51,258 nt of DNA from Deinococcales bacterium (GCA_025352125.1 JANXTZ010000077.1:1-51258); one strand, 5' to 3'. Shown: positions 1-9,064, counted from the first letter of the stretch. The notes: generated by a model from the sequence alone, not told the origin. Translations and numbers: made by a program.

Positions 1-190
1 GTTACCAATTGGACGCAGATTGTATCAGGACCGGACTTCGGCGATGGCGGCTGGGATTGCGGATCATGTGTGGGGAACGCTCGAGTTATTACGTTTCGTG
101 ATTCCAAGAAACGGGGGTTGAGATCATCTCACGACACCACCAACGATTGGATTCCTCGAGGGTCGTGCCAACATTATTCAGGAGAACACA

Positions 191-1273
191 ATGGCAAAGC
201 AGCAAAAAAACACTCGAGATCAGTCTGCCAAAGAGCCAGAAACCTCCAAAAGCAAGGGTACGCCAAAAGGCAACTTGACTTCAAGACGACAGCCAATCGC
301 CAAGGTCAGTTCAGGACCATCGGCTGCCACGACAGTGTCCGCAGGTTTGGCGCAGCAAAACCAGACGACTTTGAGCCAGCAACCTCAGCAGACCATCAAG
401 CAAAATCCGCTCGAGCAGTATCCCAAACCGCCCTTTGTTGAGCAAACACAAGCCTGGCCCGGACTGGCAAGCAAAATGACGCCCCAACCCGACCACGGCG
501 AGAAAAGCTATCAGGGGACTGGGCGGCTTTTGAATCGCAAAGCATTGATCACCGGTGGCGACAGTGGAATTGGACGGGCGGTGGCAATCGCCTTTGCCAG
601 AGAAGGCGCAGATGTGGCGATCAATTACTTGCCCGCCGAGGAAAGTGATGCTCAAGAAGTCATGGCGCTGATTCGTGAGGCAGGTCGTCAGGCGGTGGCA
701 ATTCCTGGGGACATCCGCGATGAAGAATTCTGTCTGCAATTGGTCGCAAGCGCCGTTCGTGAATTGGGAGGTCTTGACATTCTGGTCAACAATGCCGCCC
801 GTCAGCATCAAGTACCTTCGATCATGGATTTAACCACCGAGCTGTTCGACTGGACCATGAAAACCAATCTTTACGCCATGTTTTGGATTACCAAAGCCGC
901 AATACCTCACCTTCAACCAGGCTCGAGCATCATCAACTCCGCCTCGGAACAGGCATACGATCCATCGGCAAACTTGGTTGATTACGCCCAGACCAAGGCA
1001 GCAATCGTAAATTTCAGCAAATCGCTGTCCAAACAGATTGTGCCCAAAGGCATTCGGGTGAATGCGGTGGCTCCGGGTCCAATTTGGACGCCGTTGCAAC
1101 CAAGTGGTGGTCAAGACCCGATCAAGTTGACACAGTTCGGGGCTGACACGCCCTTGAAGCGCCCTGGGCAACCCGCCGAGCTGGCTGCCTCTTATGTGAC
1201 CTTGGCATCGCAGGAATCCAGTTACGCCACAGGACAGGTTTATGGCGTAACGGGTGGTAATGGGTTGCCCTAA
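191..1273 (+). CDS. SDR-family NAD(P)-dependent oxidoreductase, YghA-like
   Basis: Classical short-chain dehydrogenase of 360 residues. The dinucleotide-binding motif TGGDSGIG is at residues 121-128, an NNA motif near 200-202, and the catalytic Tyr265-x3-Lys269 with Ser near 250-252. The PG motif and VNAVAPGP stretch follow. The first about 85 residues are a Gln/Ser/Lys/Pro-rich tail that looks disordered, then a [12 protein letters not shown] segment leads into the Rossmann fold, as in the larger YghA/glucose-ribitol dehydrogenase subgroup. A GGAG ribosome site lies 6-7 bases before the ATG. Substrate cannot be told from sequence. It stands alone with no operon partner visible. Confidence 0.9.
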   Translation: MAKQQKNTRDQSAKEPETSKSKGTPKGNLTSRRQPIAKVSSGPSAATTVSAGLAQQNQTTLSQQPQQTIKQNPLEQYPKPPFVEQTQAWPGLASKMTPQPDHGEKSYQGTGRLLNRKALITGGDSGIGRAVAIAFAREGADVAINYLPAEESDAQEVMALIREAGRQAVAIPGDIRDEEFCLQLVASAVRELGGLDILVNNAARQHQVPSIMDLTTELFDWTMKTNLYAMFWITKAAIPHLQPGSSIINSASEQAYDPSANLVDYAQTKAAIVNFSKSLSKQIVPKGIRVNAVAPGPIWTPLQPSGGQDPIKLTQFGADTPLKRPGQPAELAASYVTLASQESSYATGQVYGVTGGNGLP

Positions 1274-1689
1274 AGTTTGAAATTGCATTCTTCCAAGCCA
1301 CAAAGCCTATGCCATCTGTACACTGGATGGCATGGGCAAACTCACCACGCACGTTCTGGATGTAAATAGGGCAAACCAGCCGCGGACCTCGAGATCAGGG
1401 TCGTAGTGGTGTAACTCAGGATGTTCGCCTCGAGATTTTGCCTTCAGAATGGCTTTAAAACCAACTCGAGCATTCGGACTGACCCACTTCCTCATTTCCG
1501 TGTTTGATTTAACTAAAAAAGATGCTGATACACTTCCTTCAAAATTCTGTACATCTTCTTGACCATAAGATGTACCTGACGGGCGTGGTCGCTTACGGAC
1601 ATGGTTACTTCAAACGACAGATCATATGGTCCACCACAGTCCACACCATCATAATGGTGATTTGAATCACCATTAAAATCAAACGGTCA
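1274..1689. other. Intergenic stretch with two perfect hairpins
   Basis: No convincing gene is seen in these 416 bases. Two perfect inverted repeats are present: GTACATCTT/AAGATGTAC at 1549-1557 and 1567-1575, and TAATGGTGAT/ATCACCATTA at 1652-1661 and 1666-1675. The second lies just past the stop of the minus-strand lipoprotein gene and may end its transcript, although no T-run follows. A minus-strand frame of 62 codons (1307-1495) has no supporting start signal or recognised homology. Confidence 0.5.
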
Positions 1690-2394
1690 TCAATCTCGAG
1701 TAAAACTGCTCTCGAAACTGAGCCTTCCCGACAAGCTGATGGCTCCAACATCTCTCAGCACCAAAACGCCAAGCGCTCCCAGGGTAAATTTGCTCAAGGG
1801 ATTGTTGAGAGCGCCTTTCAAATCCCAGCCAGCAAGACCAAAAAGAGCCTGGTTTGCGTTGCCCTGCACAAATTTTAAGCTAAGGCTGTAATACTCCGTG
1901 GTCTTGATGTTGTACAAACCTTCAATGCCAAACTTGCTGCCGTTCTTGGCGCTAAAATCAAAATGCGCACTGTAGAGATCAACAATGTGGTCTGCCAGGG
2001 TCAGTTTCATCTGACGGGGCAAACCATCCAAAGCGCTATTGATGTCCTGCTCGAGAGTGTCAAAGGCTTGATTGGCATCACCAATGATTTTTGCCTTCTG
2101 GGTCGGATTCCAAAGGCTCGAGCCACTGACTGCCACTGCGATGCTGGATTTCTGAGCGGCAAAGGTATTGACTTGTAACTGCCCATTGACCAAGTTGACT
2201 CGGGTCAATGCCGTTTGGTTGAGTTGCGTCTTGGTTTGTGCCTCAAGGGCATTGGTTTGAATTTCAAATTCCAGGCTTTTAGGCTCGAGCGCCCCTGAAA
2301 GGCTGTCAAGACTGCCAGTTTGGTTGCAGCCAATCAACACCAGGGCAAGCACCCCAAAACAACCCAGAACGCGGTTTGATGAGCGCAATGTCAT
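1690..2394 (-). CDS. Putative lipoprotein of unknown function
   Basis: Protein of 234 residues with a basic N-terminus, hydrophobic stretch and lipobox VLIGC (Cys about residue 23), so it should be lipidated and exported. The remainder is Gln/Asn/Ala/Leu-rich with alternating polar segments and no motif I recognise. The start is supported by TAAACT on the minus strand (2401-2406) six bases before the ATG, the leaderless pattern shared by many genes here. It is divergent from the M23 peptidase gene, and both -10 boxes lie in the same short gap. Confidence 0.75.
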   Translation of the reverse strand: MTLRSSNRVLGCFGVLALVLIGCNQTGSLDSLSGALEPKSLEFEIQTNALEAQTKTQLNQTALTRVNLVNGQLQVNTFAAQKSSIAVAVSGSSLWNPTQKAKIIGDANQAFDTLEQDINSALDGLPRQMKLTLADHIVDLYSAHFDFSAKNGSKFGIEGLYNIKTTEYYSLSLKFVQGNANQALFGLAGWDLKGALNNPLSKFTLGALGVLVLRDVGAISLSGRLSFESSFTRD

Positions 2395-2400
2395 GCCTCA

Positions 2401-2406
2401 AGTTTA
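2401..2406 (-). promoter_or_regulatory. -10 box TAAACT, leaderless start of lipoprotein gene
   Basis: Reads TAAACT on the minus strand with six bases to the ATG at 2394; the transcript would begin at or next to the start codon. Confidence 0.6.
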
Positions 2407-2476
2407 GGGCGCATTGATGTGAAGAAACTTTAGGTCACCAGAACCCATTTATTGACTTTTGGTCTGGAAAATCTTG

Positions 2477-2482
2477 TATTCT
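2477..2482 (+). promoter_or_regulatory. -10 box TATTCT, leaderless start of M23 peptidase
   Basis: TATTCT lies seven bases before GTG at 2490. This spacing argues for GTG 2490 over the in-frame TTG at 2484, which would be only one base from the box. Confidence 0.5.
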
Positions 2483-2489
2483 GTTGGGC

Positions 2490-3482
2490 GTGCTCGAGAT
2501 TCCATTATCAGAACCCGTCAAAACCCCATTAAACCTGGCGCGAAACCGGTTGATCGTTGCGTTGCTCGCCGTGGTTGGCATGGCTGGCGTTGGTTTTATT
2601 GCCTTTGACGCGCAACAAAAAAACTTGGTTGCGCTCGAGAAAATTGAGCGGTTGAAAATGCAAAATGATTTCCTGAGCAAAAAAGTGTTATTAAAAGCCA
2701 ATCAAGTCAAAGGTTTAAAGCTCGAGGTCAAAGCCAAAATTGAAACATTGACCGCGAAAATCAAACTTGAGCAGCAACAAAAAGTCAAAACCCAAGCCTA
2801 TGCCAGCGAACTCTCGAGCAAGGTCGGAAGTTTTAAAGGCGAATTGCAACGCCTGCAAAGCGTCGGCAGCGCGACAGCCGAAACGCAACCGCTCGAGGAT
2901 GTCAGCAACCAACAAACCACCGAGGTTGCGATAGTCGGCTTAAACCGTCTTGGCGAGCAAAGCATTGCGTCCTTGGAAGCCAACGGCTCGAGCTTGGACA
3001 CCATTCCAAGTGGATTTCCTTTAAACGGTGACATCAGTTCGACCTTTGGCTACCGTTTAAATCCGTTCAACCGCAAACTTCAGCGCCACACCGGTTGGGA
3101 CATTGCCACCGCCATGGGCACACCGATAGCCGCCACCGCCAACGGCGTGGTCGTCACGGCAGGCATGTCAAGCATTGGCTACGGTTTGCACGTGATTGTC
3201 GATCATGGCAACGGACTGAAAACCTTGTTCGGACACCTCTCGAGCATCGAGGTGACTGTTGGGCAAGAAGTCTACCTGGGTGACGAAATTGGACTGGTCG
3301 GTTCGACAGGAAATTCAACGGGACCGCACCTGCATTACGAGGTTCGTTTGAACGATGCCCCAATTGATCCAGGTCCTTTTTTGGTGCGCGAAATCAGTGA
3401 AAATCCAATGCCACGGATCAGTGTGCTGACTGAAGTGCCTGAACAATTCAATCAACTTGGGCGTGAACTCGCGCCACAGTAA
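2490..3482 (+). CDS. Membrane-anchored M23 (LytM-type) peptidase
   Basis: Likely peptidoglycan endopeptidase or divisome regulator of the M23 family. One N-terminal membrane segment (about residues 21-41) is followed by a coiled coil (about 45-125), a linker, and a C-terminal M23 domain. Numbered from the TTG at 2484, the zinc set is complete: His202 and Asp206 (HTGWD), His251 (GHLS) and His282-x-His284 (PHLH). An intact set means it could be catalytically active, unlike EnvC/NlpD-type activators. The GTG at 2490 is preferred as start because of its leaderless -10 box. A hairpin terminator follows. Confidence 0.9.
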   Translation: MLEIPLSEPVKTPLNLARNRLIVALLAVVGMAGVGFIAFDAQQKNLVALEKIERLKMQNDFLSKKVLLKANQVKGLKLEVKAKIETLTAKIKLEQQQKVKTQAYASELSSKVGSFKGELQRLQSVGSATAETQPLEDVSNQQTTEVAIVGLNRLGEQSIASLEANGSSLDTIPSGFPLNGDISSTFGYRLNPFNRKLQRHTGWDIATAMGTPIAATANGVVVTAGMSSIGYGLHVIVDHGNGLKTLFGHLSSIEVTVGQEVYLGDEIGLVGSTGNSTGPHLHYEVRLNDAPIDPGPFLVREISENPMPRISVLTEVPEQFNQLGRELAPQ

Positions 3483-3496
3483 ATTTGGCTACGAAC

Positions 3497-3528
3497 AAAA
3501 GCTCAGGTTTTTGCACTCGAGCTTTTTT
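3497..3528 (+). terminator. Rho-independent terminator after M23 peptidase gene
   Basis: AAAAGCTC (3497-3504) pairs with GAGCTTTT (3519 on), followed by a run of T. One arm uses part of a CTCGAG palindrome. Confidence 0.65.
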
Positions 3529-3559
3529 GATTTCTCGAGGATTAAAGACATAAAAAAGC

Positions 3560-3588
3560 CTGAGACAAGGTTAAAAACCAAGTCTCAG
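3560..3588 (-). terminator. Terminator hairpin for minus-strand membrane gene
   Basis: CTGAGAC/GTCTCAG (3560-3566, 3582-3588) encloses GGTT/AACC with a small internal loop. On the minus strand the hairpin is followed by GCTTTTTTA, so it should end transcription from the gene at 3600-4487. Confidence 0.7.
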
Positions 3589-3599
3589 ACTGTACTGCA

Positions 3600-4487
3600 T
3601 TACATCAGACGACTGGCTAAAAATGCTAGAAAAGACAGCAGAGCGATAAGGCTCCAACCATCTTTCCAGGCAAATTGAACTTCTCCTTCTTGCAGGGAAG
3701 TGTAGGTCGATATTACGAAGCTAAAGAAAGCTCGCAATACCGAAACGCCTGTGATCCCAACATTTACTGATACATGTGCCAGTAATACTTGGGACGCTAG
3801 GTTTCCGAGAACACCGCGCAAGTAGCGTGGTTGACGGAAAGCCCGCAAACTTGGACCATCGCGCAATGCCTGTTTTTGTAGCAGTGAACCCGTCTTTGAA
3901 AACAGGCTCGCCGCAAAACAGACCAGCGGAATGATGAGCCACATCGGCAATCCGGTATGGCTGGAAACTTTGGCTAAGTCTAGTCCTGAGAACAGGGTAA
4001 TCAAGCCAATCCAGGAAACCACGTCCACTGGATACTTTTTGAGGCGGGGTGGCAATACCCGCAATCCCTCGAGTTTATGACTCAGCTTGGAAACTGAGAA
4101 GCTCAGGACAAACAATGCCAGCGTTGCGATTCCCAAGGAAAGCAACTTAACACCACGCCCAAAAATGAAAATATCAGCCCCTGCCGCAGCGAGGTTGCTG
4201 ACCATCGCCATGGCGATGTCAAGCAACAACATGCTTGAAAATCGCGATTGAAGCAAGCTTTTCATAACGTACCCTGCCGAGTAATTGGCGAGGGTAACCA
4301 GAAGCAAATAGCCTCCTGTCACGCCATAAATAGCCTTTCCTTCCGCCCAGGCTGAACCTGTGACGTCTGGAAAGAAAAAAACAGTCTCCAAGGCGAGCAG
4401 CCAAAGAGCAGTGATAAAAAACCGTAACATGGATACTGGCTGCACGAGTGATGCAGCAATAAAGGATAAATGTCGTCTGACTGTCAA
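3600..4487 (-). CDS. Polytopic membrane protein of unknown function
   Basis: Protein of 295 residues, mostly hydrophobic, with about eight predicted membrane segments and short basic loops (for example around KLSHKLEGLRVLPPRLKKYP). No family motif is recognised. The reading frame opens with TTG at 4487, but Met at 4433, directly before the first membrane helix (MLRFFITALWLL), is an equally good start. The gene carries only one CTCGAG in nearly 900 bases, far below its neighbours, which hints at recent acquisition. A TTGACA hexamer on the minus strand near 4550 may be its -35 box. Confidence 0.7.
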   Translation of the reverse strand: MTVRRHLSFIAASLVQPVSMLRFFITALWLLALETVFFFPDVTGSAWAEGKAIYGVTGGYLLLVTLANYSAGYVMKSLLQSRFSSMLLLDIAMAMVSNLAAAGADIFIFGRGVKLLSLGIATLALFVLSFSVSKLSHKLEGLRVLPPRLKKYPVDVVSWIGLITLFSGLDLAKVSSHTGLPMWLIIPLVCFAASLFSKTGSLLQKQALRDGPSLRAFRQPRYLRGVLGNLASQVLLAHVSVNVGITGVSVLRAFFSFVISTYTSLQEGEVQFAWKDGWSLIALLSFLAFLASRLM

Positions 4488-4803
4488 TATTCACGGTAAA
4501 AGCAAGCGCTTAAACCTGCCAGAGTTTACATCTTTAATATCAGATGATTGTCAAGAGCCAAGACTGACAATCCCCTGACACCCTCAGGAAAATGAACTGC
4601 CGCGAGTGAATCTGGCAGAGCTTCAACACTTCTGGCGTGGCGCACAAATCATGGATGCAATTTGAACCGAGATGCTGAAGGTTCTCGAGTCAAATTTTTT
4701 GGAAAACAGGTTGTTCAACCCGAATCCAAGCGAATTGCGTGGGCTTCAAACCAAAGCTCACAACATTTGTGGTCTTGCACCTGACTGCGATTATACTTCT
4801 TTC
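4488..4803. other. Intergenic region between divergent genes
   Basis: Holds an inverted repeat GATTGTC/GACAATC (about 4548-4573) overlapping a TTGACA hexamer on the minus strand, a possible promoter-operator for the membrane gene. The right part is open in frame with the decarboxylase but lacks signs of coding use. Confidence 0.4.
4792..4797 (+). promoter_or_regulatory. -10 box TATACT, leaderless start of decarboxylase
   Basis: TATACT is six bases before ATG 4804. It places the real start 44 codons inside the longest open frame. Confidence 0.65.
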
Positions 4804-6213
4804 ATGACCACCGACGAATTCCGCACGCTCGGTCACGAACTGATTGACTTTATCGCCAATTACCGTGATGAGATCGAAACCCTGCCCGTACTCTCGAGCC
4901 TGAAACCTGGCGAGGTGCAAGCGCAGTTTGCATCCAGCGCTCCCGAAAAAGGCGATCATCTCGCGGGTTTGATATCCGACCTCGAGAAACTCAAACCCGC
5001 GTTAACCCATTTTCAGCACCCGCGTTACTTTGCCTACTTCCCAGCCAACTCGAGCCTGGAGGGCGTGCTCGGTGATCTGGTCAGTTCTGGACTGGGGCAG
5101 TTGGGACTCAACTGGCAATCCAGCCCGCTCTTGACCGAACTCGAGGAGGTCATGACCGACTGGATGCGGCAAGCCCTCGGACTTTCACCTGCTTGGCAAG
5201 GCGTGATTCAGGACACCGCCTCGAGCACCAGCATGTTGGCGCTGATGTGCGCTCGAGAGAGAACGTCAGATTACAGCCTCAACCGTGGCGGCATTCAAGC
5301 CGAAAGCAAACGCTTGATTGTTTACACCTCGGGTCAAGCCCACTCGAGCATCGAAAAAGCGGTCTTGCTGGCAGGGTTTGGACGTGAAAACTTGCGCAGC
5401 GTTGCCGTAGACCAGAACTTTGCCATGATACCGACAGCGCTCGAGGCTGCCATTTTGCACGATCTCGAGATTGGAAATTTACCCTGCGCGATTGTGGCTT
5501 CCGTTGGCACGACCACCAGCACCGCCATTGACCCCATAAGCGCCATCTCGAGCATCGCCACGAAACACGGTGTCTGGTTGCACGTGGACGCGGCAATGGC
5601 GGGCAGTGCCATGATCGTTCCTGAATGCCAGCATTTGTGGGCGGGGGTTGAAGGCGCGGATTCAATCGTTTTGAACCCGCACAAATGGCTCGGCGCGACC
5701 TTTGACTGCACGCTTTACTACGTGCGGGACAGCCAGCATCTGGTTCGCGTCATGAGCACCAACCCCAGCTACCTGCAAACCGCGCAAGACGGGCAAGTCA
5801 AAAATTACCGCGATTGGGGCATTCCCCTGGGTCGCCGCGCCAGGGCGTTCAAACTCTGGTTTTTGATGCGCAGCGTCGGACTCGAGGGACTGCGTTCAAG
5901 ATTGCGGCGCGACATATCAAATGCCCAGTGGCTCGCCGCGCAAGTTGATGCCGCGCCAAACTGGGTTCGACTCGCGCCGGTACCACTCCAGACCGTGTGT
6001 TTGCGTCACGAACCCGCAGGAATTCACAGCGACGCGCTCGAGCAACACACGCTCGCCTGGGTCGAACGAATCAACCTATCGGGTTTCGCGTACCTCACAC
6101 CTTCAAAACTCGAGGGACGCTGGATGGTGCGCGTCAGCATTGGCGCACTGCCCACCGAACTCGAGCACGTGCAAGCGCTCTGGGAGAGGATGAAACTCGA
6201 GGTTGAAAGCTAA
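4804..6213 (+). CDS. Pyridoxal-phosphate group II amino-acid decarboxylase
   Basis: Aromatic-L-amino-acid/tyrosine decarboxylase type enzyme of about 469 residues. The PLP lysine is in NPHKWLG, preceded by the HVDAA(M)AG stretch carrying the aspartate that contacts the PLP ring nitrogen. The HPRYFAYFPANSS and QDTASSTSMLAL segments are typical of the family. The N-terminal FRTLGHELIDFIANY motif fits a start at 4804, supported by the leaderless -10 box. It would release CO2 and an arylalkylamine such as tryptamine or tyramine; the exact substrate is not readable. It is rich in CTCGAG, so it looks native. It ends two bases before the convergent DUF4157 gene. Confidence 0.9.
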   Translation: MTTDEFRTLGHELIDFIANYRDEIETLPVLSSLKPGEVQAQFASSAPEKGDHLAGLISDLEKLKPALTHFQHPRYFAYFPANSSLEGVLGDLVSSGLGQLGLNWQSSPLLTELEEVMTDWMRQALGLSPAWQGVIQDTASSTSMLALMCARERTSDYSLNRGGIQAESKRLIVYTSGQAHSSIEKAVLLAGFGRENLRSVAVDQNFAMIPTALEAAILHDLEIGNLPCAIVASVGTTTSTAIDPISAISSIATKHGVWLHVDAAMAGSAMIVPECQHLWAGVEGADSIVLNPHKWLGATFDCTLYYVRDSQHLVRVMSTNPSYLQTAQDGQVKNYRDWGIPLGRRARAFKLWFLMRSVGLEGLRSRLRRDISNAQWLAAQVDAAPNWVRLAPVPLQTVCLRHEPAGIHSDALEQHTLAWVERINLSGFAYLTPSKLEGRWMVRVSIGALPTELEHVQALWERMKLEVES

Positions 6214-6215
6214 AC

Positions 6216-8069
6216 TCAGAAGGTTTTTTGCATGTTGCCGTACAACATCGCCCAGACTGTATTTGCATTTCTACCGATCCAGCCAACCAGATTGGGTGAG
6301 GTGTCTTTCTTGAAAAAATGCCATTCGGTGTCAATGCTTTCGTTGTTGTCCGCCCCAGCGTTAAACAAGGCTTTGTGGGCAATGAAAAACTGTTCAACTT
6401 CGCTGCCCATGACCGCACCACCACCGTTCACCAAGGCGTACATGTAATTCAGAATGCCTTGTCCCCCAGGAAAAGCACTCATCAAGGGGGGTGGAATGAT
6501 CGGAACACCGCCAGGACCGCGTCCCTTACCTTGGTCTGTCAGCCAGCCCAGCAGCGTAAGGTCGCGTTTTTGTTCATCTTCCATCTTCAAAATGTACTTG
6601 ATGTGTTTGATACACGCTTCGGTCAAAGGCTTGTAATAACCGCTCCAGAGTTGACCCAGACCAGGGACGGCACTGGCAAAACCCATCACCAAGTCAATAC
6701 CGGCAATGCCCGCCTCGAATTTGGCAACGTCGTTTGCCGACTGCCCAGGTCCTTTGTCGCTGGTCAAGGCACTGATGAGCTTTGCCGCCTCGAGAACCTG
6801 CCCAACGATCTTCAAGCCCTCACCAAGTTTTTTGCTTTGCTTGCCAAAGGTTTCCAAAAACTCTTTGAGTTTGGCACTGCTTAAAACGCTGTTGGCTTTC
6901 TTTGCCCAATCGGCAACCTTATCGGCATATCCCTTGTATTTGCCAACCGCATCCAGAGCCGATTTGATCTGGGCGATACGGCTCGGGTCTGAGCCGCCCA
7001 GAAACGCTTTGCGCATCTCTTCGTGGAGATTTTCCTCGGTGTTGTCCATGGCACTGCTGTCGGATTGAAACAGACTTTGCAACGCCTGCGAGATCAGCGC
7101 TGTAAGGGCTTGGCGTCCAGAATCGACGGCGACTTTGGCAAAAGAACTTGCGATGCTCAACTTGTTCACGTCGTCTTGGGTCAGGTCATCTTCGCTGTGC
7201 AGATCGCCTGCGAGCGATTGAAGGCTTTTCATCGAAGCCTCGAGCTGGCTTTTGTCGAGGTTGCCCATCGAGTCTTTCAAATCCTCGAGTTGTTGCGACA
7301 TTTGCAGCAAACGCAATGCCGCCTCGTATTTTTTGGAAACGGCTGGCAAATCAAACGGGGGTGTCCAGGTGGCTGGCGTTGCCGAAGGGGTCGTTCCAGG
7401 GGTGCTTGCCGGTGCTGGTGTCGCGCCAGGGGCTGGGGTTGGGTCCCGTTGAATGACAGCGCCAGTAAAACCCGAAACCCGCTTGGGTTGCACCCTCGGG
7501 TCGCCTCCCGTCAAAGCCTTTCGTTGCAACACGTTGCCAGCCGTGCTCAAAGCTGATTTTGAAGTCGTCCCGCCCGAATTCATGATCGTGTCTGCGGTTT
7601 GTTCTGCCGCCTGTTCAAAGCTGTCGCTCGGGTCACTGACCAAAACCCCCTGATCGGTTGGTGTGCCAGAAACAGGACCCTGGGATTGTTGAATCGTATG
7701 CGTTAACTCATGTGCCAGCAGGTGCAATCCATCTCTCGAGTGCGGATTGTACGCCCCTTCCCTAAAGAAAATATCCGTTCCCGTGGTGAAGGCTCGAGCC
7801 TGAAAATTCTGGGATAACCTATCCGCCTCGCCGTCCGCATGAATCCGAATGTTCTCGAAACTGTGCCCAAAACGAGGCTCGAGAAATTCTTGGGCACTTG
7901 GATCAAGTGTTTGACCTGATCTGCTGTTGTGCAATGACTCCTGCGCAGTAGGTTCGGCGTTTTGACCCTCACGTTGAACAACCGTATCGAGCATGGGATT
8001 CGATTGAAAACGAACAGCACTTTGCTCACTGGTGTTCTTGTCGGGTTTTGCTCGAGTTTGATTTCCCAT
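6216..8069 (-). CDS. DUF4157 (eCIS-core) domain protein with HELTH motif
   Basis: Protein of 617 residues. Residues about 55-130 form a DUF4157/eCIS-core domain: LDPSAQEFLEPRFG, an IRIHAD segment, and the zincin-like HELTH at 120-124, with the companion FEQAAEQTAD segment near 151-160. After that come low-complexity Pro/Thr/Ala repeats (about 208-240) and a helical, glycine-containing C-terminal region of unknown function (about 245-617). DUF4157 is known from proteins tied to extracellular contractile injection systems and from other secreted proteins. No eCIS structural genes are visible here. No signal peptide is seen. A GAGGAA ribosome site supports the start. Confidence 0.85.
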   Translation of the reverse strand: MGNQTRAKPDKNTSEQSAVRFQSNPMLDTVVQREGQNAEPTAQESLHNSRSGQTLDPSAQEFLEPRFGHSFENIRIHADGEADRLSQNFQARAFTTGTDIFFREGAYNPHSRDGLHLLAHELTHTIQQSQGPVSGTPTDQGVLVSDPSDSFEQAAEQTADTIMNSGGTTSKSALSTAGNVLQRKALTGGDPRVQPKRVSGFTGAVIQRDPTPAPGATPAPASTPGTTPSATPATWTPPFDLPAVSKKYEAALRLLQMSQQLEDLKDSMGNLDKSQLEASMKSLQSLAGDLHSEDDLTQDDVNKLSIASSFAKVAVDSGRQALTALISQALQSLFQSDSSAMDNTEENLHEEMRKAFLGGSDPSRIAQIKSALDAVGKYKGYADKVADWAKKANSVLSSAKLKEFLETFGKQSKKLGEGLKIVGQVLEAAKLISALTSDKGPGQSANDVAKFEAGIAGIDLVMGFASAVPGLGQLWSGYYKPLTEACIKHIKYILKMEDEQKRDLTLLGWLTDQGKGRGPGGVPIIPPPLMSAFPGGQGILNYMYALVNGGGAVMGSEVEQFFIAHKALFNAGADNNESIDTEWHFFKKDTSPNLVGWIGRNANTVWAMLYGNMQKTF

Positions 8070-8255
8070 ATTGTTTCCTCTGGGTTTCGGTTTTGCAGCC
8101 TTAAAACTGTGAAAAGTCCGTCTTCAAGCTCGAGGGGCTGAACGGCTGTGGTCTTTATGTTATCCCCGAATCCTTTTTTAAGCCTCAAAAGAGAAGTTTA
8201 TCGCGTCGGACATTGTTAATAATGACAGTCAAACTATTTTCGTGATTGTGGCACA

Positions 8256-8284
8256 TTGGTTGAAATTCACTTTGGGTTTAAACT
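8256..8284 (+). promoter_or_regulatory. Promoter of gatC, leaderless
   Basis: TTGGTT (8256-8261) and TAAACT (8279-8284) are spaced by 17 bases, and the ATG follows the -10 box after six bases. Confidence 0.6.
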
Positions 8285-8290
8285 GGTTCC

Positions 8291-8584
8291 ATGACCGAAA
8301 CCATCAGCGACGCAGAAATTCAGCACCTGAAAAAACTTGCCCGACTCGAGATGAGCGACGCGGAAACAGAGCGTGCCAAAACCGAGATCAACAAGATTCT
8401 GGGGTCGTTCGATCAATTGCAAAAACTGAACCTCGAGGGGCTGCCCGAAATGCCGCGCCCCGTGGCATTGGTGAACGTCTTGCGCGAAGATGTTGCCGAG
8501 GTTGCCATGTCGCAAGCGGAGGCGCTGGCGGTTGGGGTAGAAGTGAATGATGGGTTTTTTCAAGTGCCACGGACGGTTGAATAG
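8291..8584 (+). CDS. gatC: Glutamyl-tRNA(Gln)/aspartyl-tRNA(Asn) amidotransferase subunit C
   Basis: Small 97-residue subunit of the GatCAB complex that amidates misacylated Glu-tRNA(Gln) or Asp-tRNA(Asn). The sequence shows the normal GatC layout: ISDAEIQHLKKLARLEMSD at the N-terminus, an INKILGSFDQL helix and an LREDV segment near the C-terminus that wraps around GatA. Length is typical. gatA and gatB are not adjacent. The start is set by the leaderless -10 box TAAACT. Confidence 0.93.
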   Translation: MTETISDAEIQHLKKLARLEMSDAETERAKTEINKILGSFDQLQKLNLEGLPEMPRPVALVNVLREDVAEVAMSQAEALAVGVEVNDGFFQVPRTVE

Positions 8585-8632
8585 ATTCTCGAGTAGTAAA
8601 ATCTGTACATCACTCGAATTAAGGTGGAATCA

Positions 8633-8785
8633 ATGCCTACAGAAGAACCCGAATTTCAGCAAGTATTGATTTGTTTGGCACAAACAAGCGAAAGACTTCA
8701 ACAAATGGCTTGGATGTACCAACGTACACCTGGTTTGGAAACCGCAAAATTCAATTTTAGTTTGCGAAGTTTTCCGACTCAATAA
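8633..8785 (+). CDS. Small protein of 50 residues, unknown
   Basis: A short frame begins MPTEEPEFQQVL and ends with PTQ. AAGGTGG at 8621-8627 is a good ribosome site at proper spacing. It contains a helix-like QTSERLQQMAWMYQR segment. Just downstream lies a second small gene, and the two may be one cassette. No family recognised; the call rests on the start signal and clean frame. Confidence 0.5.
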   Translation: MPTEEPEFQQVLICLAQTSERLQQMAWMYQRTPGLETAKFNFSLRSFPTQ

Positions 8786-8809
8786 TTTCTTGTTAATTTT
8801 AATTTGTCT

Positions 8810-9064
8810 ATGGAAGACCCGAACGGTAATTGTGTCGAATGGGAGTTGACTTGTCGATCTGATACTGTGTGGAACGTCGAACTCGAGATTTTCTTTATCA
8901 AGAACGTCAAATCTTCCGAGAGTGAGAATACTTTTTCTTTTCCAGAGAAACAAATAACCACTGCAACTGAATTGATTGAAGCATTCGATAACGCCGTTTC
9001 AGACATCAAAACCAGCATCGAATCTCGAGATATTTCAAGCTGTGTGGAACTTTCCAAAACCTAA
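8810..9064 (+). CDS. Small acidic protein of 84 residues, unknown
   Basis: Acidic protein with an N-terminal beta-like half (GNCVEWELTCRSD, NVELEIFFIKN) and a helical C-terminal half (TATELIEAFDNAVSDIKTSIES). It follows the 50-residue gene by 24 bases, with AT-rich TAATTT boxes just upstream of the ATG. Codon use and two CTCGAG sites look native. I do not recognise the family; an immunity-like partner of the preceding small gene is possible but unsupported. Confidence 0.5.
   Translation: MEDPNGNCVEWELTCRSDTVWNVELEIFFIKNVKSSESENTFSFPEKQITTATELIEAFDNAVSDIKTSIESRDISSCVELSKT

Noticed and set aside
1307..1495. Minus-strand frame of 62 codons
   Set aside because: No start signal, no recognised domain; its composition is explained by embedded CTCGAG sites.
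6318..6884. Long plus-strand frame inside the DUF4157 gene
   Set aside because: Opposite-strand shadow; the minus-strand frame has the clear domain and ribosome site.
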